A stretch of DNA of 64,000 nucleotides from Oceanobacillus timonensis. Lineage in GTDB: Bacteria > Bacillota > Bacilli > Bacillales > Amphibacillaceae. Location: NCBI RefSeq assembly GCF_900166635.1, contig NZ_LT800497.1:1568368-1632367 (forward strand), read 5' to 3'. Below, in pieces: positions 55,296-63,785 of this stretch (its first letter is position 1; each line of letters opens with the position of its first letter). The translations under genes were made by a program, and so were the position numbers. The notes beneath the pieces were generated by a model. That model saw only the letters and a list, made by a program, of their open reading frames with translations, did no database searches and was not told the origin of the DNA.

Positions 55296-57722
55296 ATGGG
55301 AGCACAAAAGGAAGCGAATCTACAAATTCAAGGTATGACTTGTGCTGCATGTGCCAATAGAATTGAAAAAGGCCTCAATAAAATAGATGGCGTGGAAAAT
55401 GCAAATGTCAACTTTGCAATTGAAAAAACAAAAGTTGTTTACGATCCTGAAAAAACAAATGTACAGGATTTTGAAGATAAAATCGAAAAATTAGGTTATC
55501 ATGTTGCGCACAATAAACAAACATTTGATATTTCAGGTATGACCTGTGCCGCATGTGCCAATAGAATTGAAAAACAATTAAATAAAATGGAAGGCGTTTC
55601 GAACGCTACCGTTAACTTTGCTTTAGAAAATGTGGCGGTAGATTATGACCAGGGTCAAGTTACTGTCAGCGATATGATGGAAACGGTAAAGAAATTAGGT
55701 TATAGCCTAAAAGTGCAAGCGTCTAAAGAAGAAACGGCCAATAATAAAGAAGAAGAAATTCGCCATCAAACTGGAAAATTTATCTTTTCAGCCATTTTAA
55801 CCCTTCCTTTATTATGGACGATGGTGACACACTTTGAATTTACGTCGTTTATCTATTCCCCGGATATGTTAATGAATCCGTGGGTACAACTAGCATTAGC
55901 TGCACCCGTACAGTTTATCGTTGGTGCACAATTTTATAAATCTGCATATAAAGCATTGAAAAATGGCAGTGCGAATATGGATGTTCTAGTCGCATTAGGT
56001 ACATCGGTTGCTTTCATTTATAGTATTTTCCTTGGAGTAGAGTGGCAAATCCAAGGTCAGGTTGGCATGCCGGATCTTTATTTTGAAGCTTCCGCAGTTA
56101 TTATCACATTAATCTTGCTTGGAAAATTATTTGAAGTCCGTGCGAAAGGAAGAACCGGTCAGGCAATACAAAAATTGCTTGGCATGCAGGCGAAAACTGC
56201 CCGCGTGATCAGAAACGGGGAAGAACAAGAAATTGCAATTGAAGAAGTAATCGTTGGTGATACCGTCATGGTACGTCCTGGTGAAAAAATTCCTGTGGAT
56301 GGTCAAATTGTTAAAGGGGAATCCGCAGTTGACGAATCGATGATTACTGGGGAAAGCATCCCCGTTGATAAAAAGACTGGTGATGTGGCTATTGGTTCAA
56401 CCATTAATAAAAATGGATTATTAACCGTTGAAGCGACAAAAGTTGGTAAGGATACAGCTCTTTCGCAAATTGTGAAGGTTGTTGAGGAAGCGCAAGGAAG
56501 TAAAGCAGATATTCAACGTGTAGCGGATCGTGTATCTGGTGTATTTGTTCCAATTGTTGTAGGGATAGCGCTTGTAACAGGACTTGTATGGTATTTCTTT
56601 GTCGCACCTGGGGATTTACGTTCTGCTTTAGTCCCTGCGATTACAGTATTGGTTATTGCCTGCCCTTGTGCACTTGGTTTAGCTACTCCGACATCCGTTA
56701 TGGCCGGGTCAGGGAGAGCAGCAGAATTAGGCGTATTATTTAAGGGCGGAGAGTATTTAGAGAATACACGTAATCTAAACACGATTGTTTTAGATAAAAC
56801 AGGAACAGTAACGAAAGGCGAACCTGAATTAACAGATGTTTTGCCTGAACAAGGTTTTACAGAAGAAGAAGTGCTCGCTTTTGTGGCTTCTGCTGAAAAT
56901 AATTCCGAACACCCGCTTGCAGAAGCAATTGTTAAAGGTGCAAAAGCAAAAGGTGTTCAGATTCAAGAAACCGATTCTTTTGAGTCAGTACCGGGATACG
57001 GTATCCAGGCCTCTGTGGATGGAAAAATGATTTTTGTCGGTACTAGAAAACTGATGAAACGAGAGAATATTGATACCTCTTCTGTAGAAGATAATATGGA
57101 AAACCTTGAATCAGAAGGAAAAACAGCGATGTTAATTGGGTTAGAAAATCAATTAGCTGGTGTGATTGCAGTTGCAGATACTGTAAAAGAAACTTCCAAA
57201 TCAGCTATACAAAGAATGCACGAGCAAGGACTAGAAGTCATTATGCTGACTGGAGATAATCAGCGGACAGCTGACGCAATCGGAAAACAGGTAGGAATCG
57301 ACCGTGTGATTGCAGAAGTTGTTCCCGAGCAAAAAGCAGATGAGGTTAGAAAACTTCAAGAGGAAGGCAAAAAAGTTGCTATGGTTGGTGACGGTGTTAA
57401 TGACGCCCCAGCGTTAGCCGTGGCAGATATCGGCATGGCGATTGGTACTGGAACAGATGTAGCGATTGAAGCGGCAGATATTACACTGATGCGCGGTGAT
57501 TTAAATAGTGTGGCAGACAGTGTACAAATTAGTGCAAAAACAATGCGTAATATTAAACAAAACCTGTTCTTTGCCTTTTTCTATAATTCAGCTTCTATTC
57601 CGGTTGCAGCGATTGGACTGCTCGCTCCGTGGGTTGCCGGAGCAGCGATGGCATTCAGTTCTGTATCTGTTGTAGTAAATGCTTTACGATTACAACGCTT
57701 GAAGTTAAAAGGAGGCCAATAA
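55296..57722 (+). CDS. copA: Copper-exporting P1B-type ATPase
   Basis: CopA pumps Cu(I) out of the cell. The 808 residues include two N-terminal heavy-metal domains with GMTCAACA motifs near 13 and 81, eight predicted membrane spans, the transport motif CPC ([12 protein letters not shown] near 455), the phosphorylated Asp in [10 protein letters not shown] near 498, HP in SEHPLAEA, and GDGVNDAPA near 700. [10 protein letters not shown] and MAFSSVSVV close the Cu site. It is followed two bases later by the DUF1541 gene. Confidence 0.96.
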   Translation: MGAQKEANLQIQGMTCAACANRIEKGLNKIDGVENANVNFAIEKTKVVYDPEKTNVQDFEDKIEKLGYHVAHNKQTFDISGMTCAACANRIEKQLNKMEGVSNATVNFALENVAVDYDQGQVTVSDMMETVKKLGYSLKVQASKEETANNKEEEIRHQTGKFIFSAILTLPLLWTMVTHFEFTSFIYSPDMLMNPWVQLALAAPVQFIVGAQFYKSAYKALKNGSANMDVLVALGTSVAFIYSIFLGVEWQIQGQVGMPDLYFEASAVIITLILLGKLFEVRAKGRTGQAIQKLLGMQAKTARVIRNGEEQEIAIEEVIVGDTVMVRPGEKIPVDGQIVKGESAVDESMITGESIPVDKKTGDVAIGSTINKNGLLTVEATKVGKDTALSQIVKVVEEAQGSKADIQRVADRVSGVFVPIVVGIALVTGLVWYFFVAPGDLRSALVPAITVLVIACPCALGLATPTSVMAGSGRAAELGVLFKGGEYLENTRNLNTIVLDKTGTVTKGEPELTDVLPEQGFTEEEVLAFVASAENNSEHPLAEAIVKGAKAKGVQIQETDSFESVPGYGIQASVDGKMIFVGTRKLMKRENIDTSSVEDNMENLESEGKTAMLIGLENQLAGVIAVADTVKETSKSAIQRMHEQGLEVIMLTGDNQRTADAIGKQVGIDRVIAEVVPEQKADEVRKLQEEGKKVAMVGDGVNDAPALAVADIGMAIGTGTDVAIEAADITLMRGDLNSVADSVQISAKTMRNIKQNLFFAFFYNSASIPVAAIGLLAPWVAGAAMAFSSVSVVVNALRLQRLKLKGGQ

Positions 57723-57723
57723 G

Positions 57724-58311
57724 ATGTCCATTAAGAAATGGGTTTCCTTAGGGATTATTTATGTAGTGGCAGTTTTTGCAGCATTCGGTATTATTACCGG
57801 ACAAAATCCGCTGGCGAGCGGAGAAATGGAACATGATGAACACGCAGAGGAGCATGGAGGGATGAATCATTCAGCTGAAGAAATGTCTAGTTCTGGAGAC
57901 ATCCCTGCAGGTCTTCAAGAAGCATCAGATCCGACATTTGAAATTGGCAGCGAAGCAATCATAAATGCCGATCATATGCCAGGAATGGATGGTGCTGTGG
58001 CGGAAATCTCCGGTGCGTTTGATACGACGGTTTACACCGTATCTTATACGACAGAGGAAGGGCAGGAAATCAGTGACCACAAGTGGGTTATCCATGAAGA
58101 ATTGGAAAATCCAGATGCTGCTCCATTGGAAGCTGGCACGAAGGTTGTATTAAATGCGAATCATATGGAAGGAATGGACGGTGCGAATGCAGAAATCGAT
58201 TCTGCAGACGAAACGACTGTCTATATGGTTGATTTTGAAACCACAGATACTGGAGAAGAAGTTCAATACCATAAATGGGTAACAGAGGAAGAGTTAGCAC
58301 CGGCAGATTAA
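57724..58311 (+). CDS. YdhK-type DUF1541 protein, membrane-anchored
   Basis: The 195-residue protein has an N-terminal membrane anchor (about 7-26), then a Met/His/Glu-rich stretch (EMEHDEHAEEHGGMNH), and two DUF1541 repeats, each with A-DHMPGMDGA or A-NHMEGMDGA followed by a HKW motif. The His/Met clusters suggest extracytoplasmic Cu(I) binding. GGAGG inside the copA end precedes its ATG, so it is translated with copA. Confidence 0.82.
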   Translation: MSIKKWVSLGIIYVVAVFAAFGIITGQNPLASGEMEHDEHAEEHGGMNHSAEEMSSSGDIPAGLQEASDPTFEIGSEAIINADHMPGMDGAVAEISGAFDTTVYTVSYTTEEGQEISDHKWVIHEELENPDAAPLEAGTKVVLNANHMEGMDGANAEIDSADETTVYMVDFETTDTGEEVQYHKWVTEEELAPAD

Positions 58312-58410
58312 GAGTTACCCTCTTGTAAAAAAGTTCTTCTCATAGGATCTGTCGAAACAAACGGAAATGCTTTGAATTATCATATGAAAAAATCAAAGGA
58401 GGAAGTAAAT

Positions 58411-59082
58411 ATGGATCATAGTCATCACCATCACCATAATCATTCAGGTGAATCAGAGGTAAAAGTAAATGTAACGTATAAGGACGGAAAAATATCTATC
58501 GCCTTAGAGGATAATGCCGGAAAAGCGCCGGAACTGGCTTTAGCACATGAAAAAGAAATGCATTTTATTATGGTATCGAATGATTTAGAGCAGTATTATC
58601 ATTTGCATCCGGAAAAAGAGCAGGAAGGCCATTATATCATTAACCAGCCTTTAAAGGATGGTACGTACAAAGCCTTTGTTGATATTACGCCAAAGGAAAA
58701 AGCATATCAGGTAGCTCCTAATACTGTTCAGGTCGGAACGAAGGAAACAGGTAAAGCTGATTTGAAGTCTGACGATGATTGGACTAAAGAAGTGGATGGA
58801 AAAACCGTTACGTTAGAGGATGTCAAAGCAAAGGCTGGGAAAGCTGTTCCTTTAGATTTTAATATGCACGGAGAAACCCCTGAGCCGTATTTAGGTGCGT
58901 TAGGTCATGTGGCCATTGTAGATGAAGCTGCAGAACAATATATCCATGTTCATCCAGATTCTGACGACACCACTACATTTCATGCTCATTTTCCGAAGCA
59001 GGGAATGTATAAAATTTGGGCAGAATTTGAATTTGATAATAAGGTACACACTTATTCATTCAACATTGATGTAAGTGAATAA
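58411..59082 (+). CDS. His-rich protein with two HxHP-type repeats, in the copper block
   Basis: The 223-residue protein begins with MDHSHHHHHNHS and has no signal peptide or membrane span. Two similar domains follow: one around residues 47-100 with EQYYHLHPEK and DGTYKAFVDI, and one around 170-220 with EQYIHVHPDS and QGMYKIWAEF. Each holds an HxHP motif that could bind metal. The ATG at 58411 follows AAGGAGG. Cytoplasmic copper chelation is an inference. Confidence 0.65.
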   Translation: MDHSHHHHHNHSGESEVKVNVTYKDGKISIALEDNAGKAPELALAHEKEMHFIMVSNDLEQYYHLHPEKEQEGHYIINQPLKDGTYKAFVDITPKEKAYQVAPNTVQVGTKETGKADLKSDDDWTKEVDGKTVTLEDVKAKAGKAVPLDFNMHGETPEPYLGALGHVAIVDEAAEQYIHVHPDSDDTTTFHAHFPKQGMYKIWAEFEFDNKVHTYSFNIDVSE

Positions 59083-59118
59083 GTAACAGCCTCATACCTG
59101 GAGGAGGTAAGTTTACAA

Positions 59119-59397
59119 ATGGCTGCATATCATTTGGAAATCTATACAAGACCGACCTGCTCGGATTGCCAGGACTTGAAAAACTTCTTAGAAGAACATC
59201 AAATCCCGCATAAACAATATGACTTAGCAAAACAGCCAGAAAAAGAGAAAGAATTGAAAAAGATAACAGGGAATAGAATTGTTCCCGGAATTGTTTTTTC
59301 TCAATCTTCTATATTAGGTTTAAGGAAAAAAGCTAAGAGTATGACCGGATTTGAGCAAAATAAAGAAGAAATTAAAAAGTTGTTGGAAATCAGCTAA
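59119..59397 (+). CDS. Glutaredoxin-like protein
   Basis: The 92-residue thioredoxin-fold protein has the redox motif CSDC at about 14-17 and a cis-Pro in RIVPGIVF near residue 56. It is close to the short NrdH/YruB-type glutaredoxins. The ATG follows GGAGGAGG, 36 bases after the His-rich gene. It may reduce copper-oxidised thiols; that role is inferred from context. Confidence 0.8.
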   Translation: MAAYHLEIYTRPTCSDCQDLKNFLEEHQIPHKQYDLAKQPEKEKELKKITGNRIVPGIVFSQSSILGLRKKAKSMTGFEQNKEEIKKLLEIS

Positions 59398-59409
59398 TAG
59401 AAATAAATG

Positions 59410-59444
59410 GATTCCATAAAGAGTTTTAATGTCTTTATGGAATC
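59410..59444 (+). terminator. Hairpin after the glutaredoxin gene
   Basis: GATTCCATAAAG (59410-59421) pairs with CTTTATGGAATC (59433-59444). The T-run is weak. Confidence 0.6.
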
Positions 59445-59479
59445 TACTTTGTAATAACGAATTGTTTTTATCATTTTAA

Positions 59480-59504
59480 ATACCTTACTAGCGTATTGTA
59501 TAAA
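59480..59504 (+). promoter_or_regulatory. CsoR-like site 4, before the NIR_SIR gene
   Basis: ATACC-N7-CGTAT (59480-59496) has the same geometry as the three copper sites with one mismatch, followed by a TATAAA -10 (59499-59504). Confidence 0.6.
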
Positions 59505-59537
59505 AGTGGTGAAAAAGTATAAAGAGGGGGAGTCCAT

Positions 59538-60158
59538 ATGGAAAGTGATGATAAAAAGATAAAAATAGCTGTCAATGGAGGTATTGGATTTGGATCAAAA
59601 CTAAATGCCAATCAGCTGCTGACCATTTCCAAGTATATGGATGAAAGCGAGGAGCTGGAATTAACCACTTTTCAACAACTTTATATCGAAATACCAGAAA
59701 ACAAAAAAGAAGAAATAATAAAGGAATTTGAAAATGTGGGGTTGGCTTGTTACCCAGTAGGAAGTTATGTGAAGAGTTTAAGAACCTGTAATTTCTGTAA
59801 AGGGGAAGAGCGGGAAGGGATGCCTGTTGCCAAAGAGCTCAATAAGCGATTTGCTGGCAAACAAGTTCCTTTTACATTAAAGATGGCTTATACAGGCTGT
59901 CCGATTGGCTGCGGAGAACCAATGGTCAGCGATATAGGCGTTATGAAATTTAAAGATCAGTACAATTTATATGTAGGTGGAAAAGGTAAGGGATTCGATG
60001 CAGAAGTAGGGATGCTTTTGCAAGAGAACCTGGAGCCGGAAGAGCTGTACGAAATGATAGAGAGAATCATCGATAGTTATGCAAAGCTCGGCAAGAAAAG
60101 AGAGACTTTCTTTAAATTCTGGAGAAGAATCGGGAAAGAGCAAATGGTAAATATTTAA
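59538..60158 (+). CDS. Stand-alone nitrite/sulfite reductase-type siroheme/Fe-S domain protein
   Basis: The 206-residue protein equals one half-repeat of siroheme-dependent reductases: a ferredoxin-like half domain (IGFGSKLNANQLLTISKYM-like start) and then the 4Fe-4S half with RTCNFCKG near 88 and TGCPIGCGEP near 122, supplying four Cys. It is far too short to be a full nitrite or sulfite reductase. The ATG follows GAGGGGGAG. A CsoR-like site lies upstream, and an MFS gene follows 51 bases later. The reaction is unknown. Confidence 0.75.
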   Translation: MESDDKKIKIAVNGGIGFGSKLNANQLLTISKYMDESEELELTTFQQLYIEIPENKKEEIIKEFENVGLACYPVGSYVKSLRTCNFCKGEEREGMPVAKELNKRFAGKQVPFTLKMAYTGCPIGCGEPMVSDIGVMKFKDQYNLYVGGKGKGFDAEVGMLLQENLEPEELYEMIERIIDSYAKLGKKRETFFKFWRRIGKEQMVNI

Positions 60159-60209
60159 ATAACATCTATATGATGTTTGGTTACATGTAATATTGGAGGT
60201 AATACAACG

Positions 60210-61628
60210 ATGTCTACACATACAAATACAAACTCACAACCAGACCCTAAACGGTGGAAAGCACTGTTTTTATTATGTTTTGCGAACTTCTTGGTAATAA
60301 TGGACGCATCTATTATTCAGATAGCACTGCCGTCCATTCAGAAGTCACTCGGTTATACGCAAGAAAGTTTGCAATGGGTGATGAGCGCATTTTTGCTCAT
60401 ATTTGGAGGCTTCCTGTTATTAGGAGGGAAATTAGCTGATTTATATGGCAACCGCCGTATTTTTAATACTGGTGTTTTTATTTTGGCAGTTTCGTCTTTA
60501 TTTGCAGGTTTAGCCTGGAGTGAAATAAGTTTAAATATATTTCGTGGAATGCAAGGATTGGGATCTGCTTTCATTGCGCCTTCCGCTCTATCTATGGTCA
60601 TGCGGCTGTTTAATTTCAGCTCGTCTGAAAAAGCAAAGGCACTTGCTTTTTGGGGCTTGTCTGGTGCAGCTGGGGGCGCATTCGGAATTGTATTTGGCGG
60701 ACTTTTAACTGGATCACTCGGCTGGCGCTGGACATTGTTCATCTATGTACCGTTAAGTATTATAGTTTTGATTTTTAGCCCGAAACTATTACAAAAATCC
60801 GGACAAAGAATGAAAGGTCGTATTGATTATATTGGTGCTATTTTAGTCACAGTGTCTCTGATGTTACTTGTATATGGTATTGTATCAGCGGAACACAGCG
60901 GCTGGACATCAAGTAATGTTATGATTTCTCTTATTACAGGTGTTGTTCTGTTTCTAATTTTCCTTCTTGTAGAATCCAAAATGAAAGAAGCGTTATTACC
61001 ACTTCATATATTTAAAACACCTAATTTAGGTATTGGTAATGTCGGCGTCTTTTTAACACAGGCAACATGGTTCCCATTAATTTATATGTTGATCCTTTAT
61101 CTGCAGCAAGTACTGCAATACTCTCCAACAGCTGGTGCAATGGCAGTACTACCTGTACCTTTATTTATGGCCTTCTTCATGATTGCAGTAGCTGAAAAGG
61201 TATTGGCTAAATTAGGTATAAAAATGACGATGGTAGTAGGTTTTGTTATTCTTGGCTTAGGTAATATTCTATTTTCCCAATTTGCAACAGTAGATGGTAC
61301 TTACTTTATCAGCGTATTATTCCCATCATTTGTAGCAGCACTTGGTAATGCACTTGCTTACTTAGCGTCTACAACAGCGTCTGTATCAGAAGTAGAACCG
61401 AAAAAATCGGGGCTTGCTTCCGGTTTATACAACACGAACTTCCAAATCGGCTCTGCTATTGGTCTATCCGTTATGGTTGCAATTGCGGGTACGGCAACAA
61501 GAGCGAGTGAAGCTACTGATTCAGTTGTTGCTTTAAATGAAGGTTTCCAACAAGGATTCTTCTGGGCAGGTATGATTGCTTTTGTTGGAGCTGTTTTAGC
61601 TTTGTTGTTTGTTCGAACAAGAAAATAA
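60210..61628 (+). CDS. MFS transporter, DHA2 (14-span drug:proton antiporter) type
   Basis: The 472-residue protein has about 14 hydrophobic spans. The motif DASIIQIALPSIQ near residue 30 and the GGKLADLYGNRRIF loop near residue 75 are typical of DHA2 exporters of the EmrB/QacA group. I use the ATG at 60210, behind GGAGGTAA. It lies just after the NIR_SIR gene with no terminator between them. The substrate is unknown. Confidence 0.85.
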   Translation: MSTHTNTNSQPDPKRWKALFLLCFANFLVIMDASIIQIALPSIQKSLGYTQESLQWVMSAFLLIFGGFLLLGGKLADLYGNRRIFNTGVFILAVSSLFAGLAWSEISLNIFRGMQGLGSAFIAPSALSMVMRLFNFSSSEKAKALAFWGLSGAAGGAFGIVFGGLLTGSLGWRWTLFIYVPLSIIVLIFSPKLLQKSGQRMKGRIDYIGAILVTVSLMLLVYGIVSAEHSGWTSSNVMISLITGVVLFLIFLLVESKMKEALLPLHIFKTPNLGIGNVGVFLTQATWFPLIYMLILYLQQVLQYSPTAGAMAVLPVPLFMAFFMIAVAEKVLAKLGIKMTMVVGFVILGLGNILFSQFATVDGTYFISVLFPSFVAALGNALAYLASTTASVSEVEPKKSGLASGLYNTNFQIGSAIGLSVMVAIAGTATRASEATDSVVALNEGFQQGFFWAGMIAFVGAVLALLFVRTRK

Positions 61629-61717
61629 TAAGACTTTATTCGGTTAACATGGATTCTCTGGCAAACATGGAACAGTTCTAAAAAATAAATGCACAGACGA
61701 AGAACAGAACAAAGACT

Positions 61718-61764
61718 AAAAAAGATTCCCTCCAGCAAAATATTGCTGGAAGGAATCTTTTTTT
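61718..61764 (+). terminator. Bidirectional terminator between the MFS and BCCT genes
   Basis: AAAAAAGATTCC-CT-CCAGCAA pairs with TTGCTGG-AA-GGAATCTTTTTT. Confidence 0.88.
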
Positions 61765-61802
61765 ACAGTTAATCCTGAATGTATCCTGTTTAGCTTGTCC
61801 AT

Positions 61803-63365
61803 TTATTCAGCGCGGGATTTGTAATCATAGTCGCTATATCGTGCCACCTTGTATTTTTTATTTGCAATTTTAGATTGTCTGATTTTATCTTCATTTCTTA
61901 ACTCTTTCAACACGGCCCAGCATATAAAAACAGTAATGATCGTAAATGGTGTGGCTATAACGATAGCTATTGTTCTGACTGCTTCCAGACCGCCGGCTAA
62001 TAAGAAAACAACAGCAGATCCTGCAGTGACCAATCCCCAGGTTATTTTGAGATTTCTTGTCGGATTAGGATTACCATTGCTGCTCAACATTCCTAACACA
62101 AAAGTAGCGGAATCTGCTGAGGTGATAAAGAAAATAAAAATCAGTAGAAGAGCCAATACACTTAAAAAGGAACCTAGTGGAAATTCACTTAGAAAAGCAA
62201 ACAAAGCTCCATCCACATTTGCATTTATCGCTTCAGCTAATTGACTGTTGCCTAAATCATGAATTAAGTGCATAGCGCTGCCTCCAAGAACGGAAAACCA
62301 GATAAAGGATATAAAGGAGGGTACTAATAATACACCTAAAACAAATTCTCTAATGGTTCTTCCCTTTGAAATCCTGGCGACAAAGGATCCTACAAAAGGA
62401 GACCATGTGGTCCACCAGGCCCAGTAGAATACGGTCCAGGTACCTATCCAATTGCTTCCTTCACTATCAAACGGTTCCATCCGAAGACTCGTAGGCAGTA
62501 TACTTCCCACATAACTTCCTGTGGTGGAAATCAGTATTTCAAAGATCTGTCTGGTAGGACCTAAGATAAGTATGATGAACACGACAAAAGCCATAAGTAC
62601 CATATTAAAGTAAGAGAGATATTTAAGACCCCGATTCAACCCTGACCACGAAGAAACAATAAATAATAATGTAGCAAAACCTATAATAAGTAACTGATTA
62701 GAAAATGTAATTGGTACGCCCCATTGCGCATTCATCCCATTGTTAATTTGTAAAGTACTTAATCCAAATGTGCTTGCAACCCCAACGGCAGTAATAAATA
62801 CAGAAACAATATCAATTGTTTTGCCGGGGGTTCCGTAAATTCTTTCTCCTAACAATGGGTGAAAAATGGAACTTATGGATGGCGGTAATCCTTTACGAAA
62901 ATGAAAATAAGCCAATCCCAGCGCTACAGTACCGAATAATGCCCAAGGGTGCATCCCCCAATGAAAAAAAGTAGCTCTCATTGCTTCGGTGGCAGCTTCT
63001 GCAGTTTCACCTTCTCCAGTGGGTGGTGTTATGTAATGCGAAACAGGTTCAGCAACTGCCCAAAACACCAATCCAACTCCCATGCCTGCACTGAACAGCA
63101 TGGCAATCCATGACAGCGTACTATAAGCAGGCTTATCTGTATCTTTTCCTAATCGTGTTTTCCCGAATTTAGAAAACATTAAATAAATACAAAAAGCTAC
63201 AAAAATAGTGCCTACAAGTAAGTAGAACCAGTTAAAATAAGTCACTGTAAAATCCAAAAATGCAGCTGCTTTTTCTCCTAGCCAATTATTAAAGACCACA
63301 CCGATAATTACGAACAATATACTTAGCAATAAAGAAATACTAAGAACGCTGTTGCGTTTAAACAA
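61803..63365 (-). CDS. BCCT-family betaine/carnitine/choline-type transporter
   Basis: This 520-residue protein has 12 predicted spans. The glycine stretch GMGVGLVFWAVAEP near residue 95 (sodium site region) and the signature FYWAWWTTWSPFVGSF near residue 310 define the family. The start is TTG, preceded by GAGGAGG. It resembles OpuD/BetL betaine carriers, but a cre site over its -35 and the divergent enzyme gene suggest import of a quaternary amine for catabolism. Confidence 0.9.
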   Translation of the reverse strand: MFKRNSVLSISLLLSILFVIIGVVFNNWLGEKAAAFLDFTVTYFNWFYLLVGTIFVAFCIYLMFSKFGKTRLGKDTDKPAYSTLSWIAMLFSAGMGVGLVFWAVAEPVSHYITPPTGEGETAEAATEAMRATFFHWGMHPWALFGTVALGLAYFHFRKGLPPSISSIFHPLLGERIYGTPGKTIDIVSVFITAVGVASTFGLSTLQINNGMNAQWGVPITFSNQLLIIGFATLLFIVSSWSGLNRGLKYLSYFNMVLMAFVVFIILILGPTRQIFEILISTTGSYVGSILPTSLRMEPFDSEGSNWIGTWTVFYWAWWTTWSPFVGSFVARISKGRTIREFVLGVLLVPSFISFIWFSVLGGSAMHLIHDLGNSQLAEAINANVDGALFAFLSEFPLGSFLSVLALLLIFIFFITSADSATFVLGMLSSNGNPNPTRNLKITWGLVTAGSAVVFLLAGGLEAVRTIAIVIATPFTIITVFICWAVLKELRNEDKIRQSKIANKKYKVARYSDYDYKSRAE

Positions 63366-63476
63366 GAAAATTCCTCCTCATTTTTAAAATTAAATCTAAA
63401 TAATAATGAATAGTGATTGAAAGAATTTTTGATACATCCTCAGGATAGAATCCCCCCTTTACAAAATACAACTTTA

Positions 63477-63505
63477 ATATTACAATTTTTTGAAATCGCT
63501 TTCAA
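63477..63505 (-). promoter_or_regulatory. Promoter of the BCCT gene with cre site
   Basis: On the minus strand the -35 TTGAAA (63500-63505) and -10 TAATAT (63477-63482) are 17 bases apart. TGAAATCGCTTTCA (63491-63504) fits the CcpA cre consensus TGWNANCGNTNWCA at every position and covers the -35. Confidence 0.75.
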
Positions 63506-63508
63506 ATG

Positions 63509-63522
63509 ATAATCATGATTAT
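63509..63522. promoter_or_regulatory. Palindrome ATAATCATGATTAT, copy 1
   Basis: This perfect 14-base palindrome lies just upstream of the BCCT -35 and shares the core TAATCATGATTA with copies at 63618 and 63647. Confidence 0.65.
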
Positions 63523-63605
63523 ATCATAATCAGAATAATTAGTATATATATAATTTGGATAATTTACCAAATTAATAATAAAGCAAAAAAATTTTAAAAT
63601 GCCTA

Positions 63606-63634
63606 TTGCGTTCTATAATAATCATGATTATAAT
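63606..63634 (+). promoter_or_regulatory. Promoter of the cyclodeaminase-like gene with palindrome copy 2
   Basis: The -35 TTGCGT (63606-63611) and -10 TATAAT (63629-63634) are 17 bases apart. ATAATCATGATTAT (63618-63631) sits in the spacer and reaches the -10. Confidence 0.72.
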
Positions 63635-63645
63635 ATAATCAAAGT

Positions 63646-63661
63646 AGTAATCATGATTACT
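63646..63661. promoter_or_regulatory. Palindrome AGTAATCATGATTACT, copy 3
   Basis: This 16-base perfect palindrome lies just after the predicted transcription start, centred 29 bases from copy 2. Copies 2 and 3 together look like a repressor site pair. Confidence 0.68.
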
Positions 63662-63785
63662 TTTTGCTACTGAAAGAGGGGATGTGTACATATTAGTTTC
63701 ACTTTATTTCTTTAAATAAGCACGAAGCAATTTTAGCAAAATATTTCATAACAAAAATAAAAGCGAAAAGGAAGTGTTTCATTTA

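Noticed and set aside
63509..63522. Fur or PerR box suggested by GATAATCATGATTAT
   Set aside because: The palindrome centres on CATG and lacks the single-base centre of a 7-1-7 box (TGATAAT-N-ATTATCA). Two further copies share the CATG centre, so a different regulator is more likely.
63676..63711. An 11-codon GTG frame after AGAGGGG, as a leader peptide of the cyclodeaminase-like gene
   Set aside because: It is too short to judge, with no runs of a single amino acid codon and no attenuator hairpin following.
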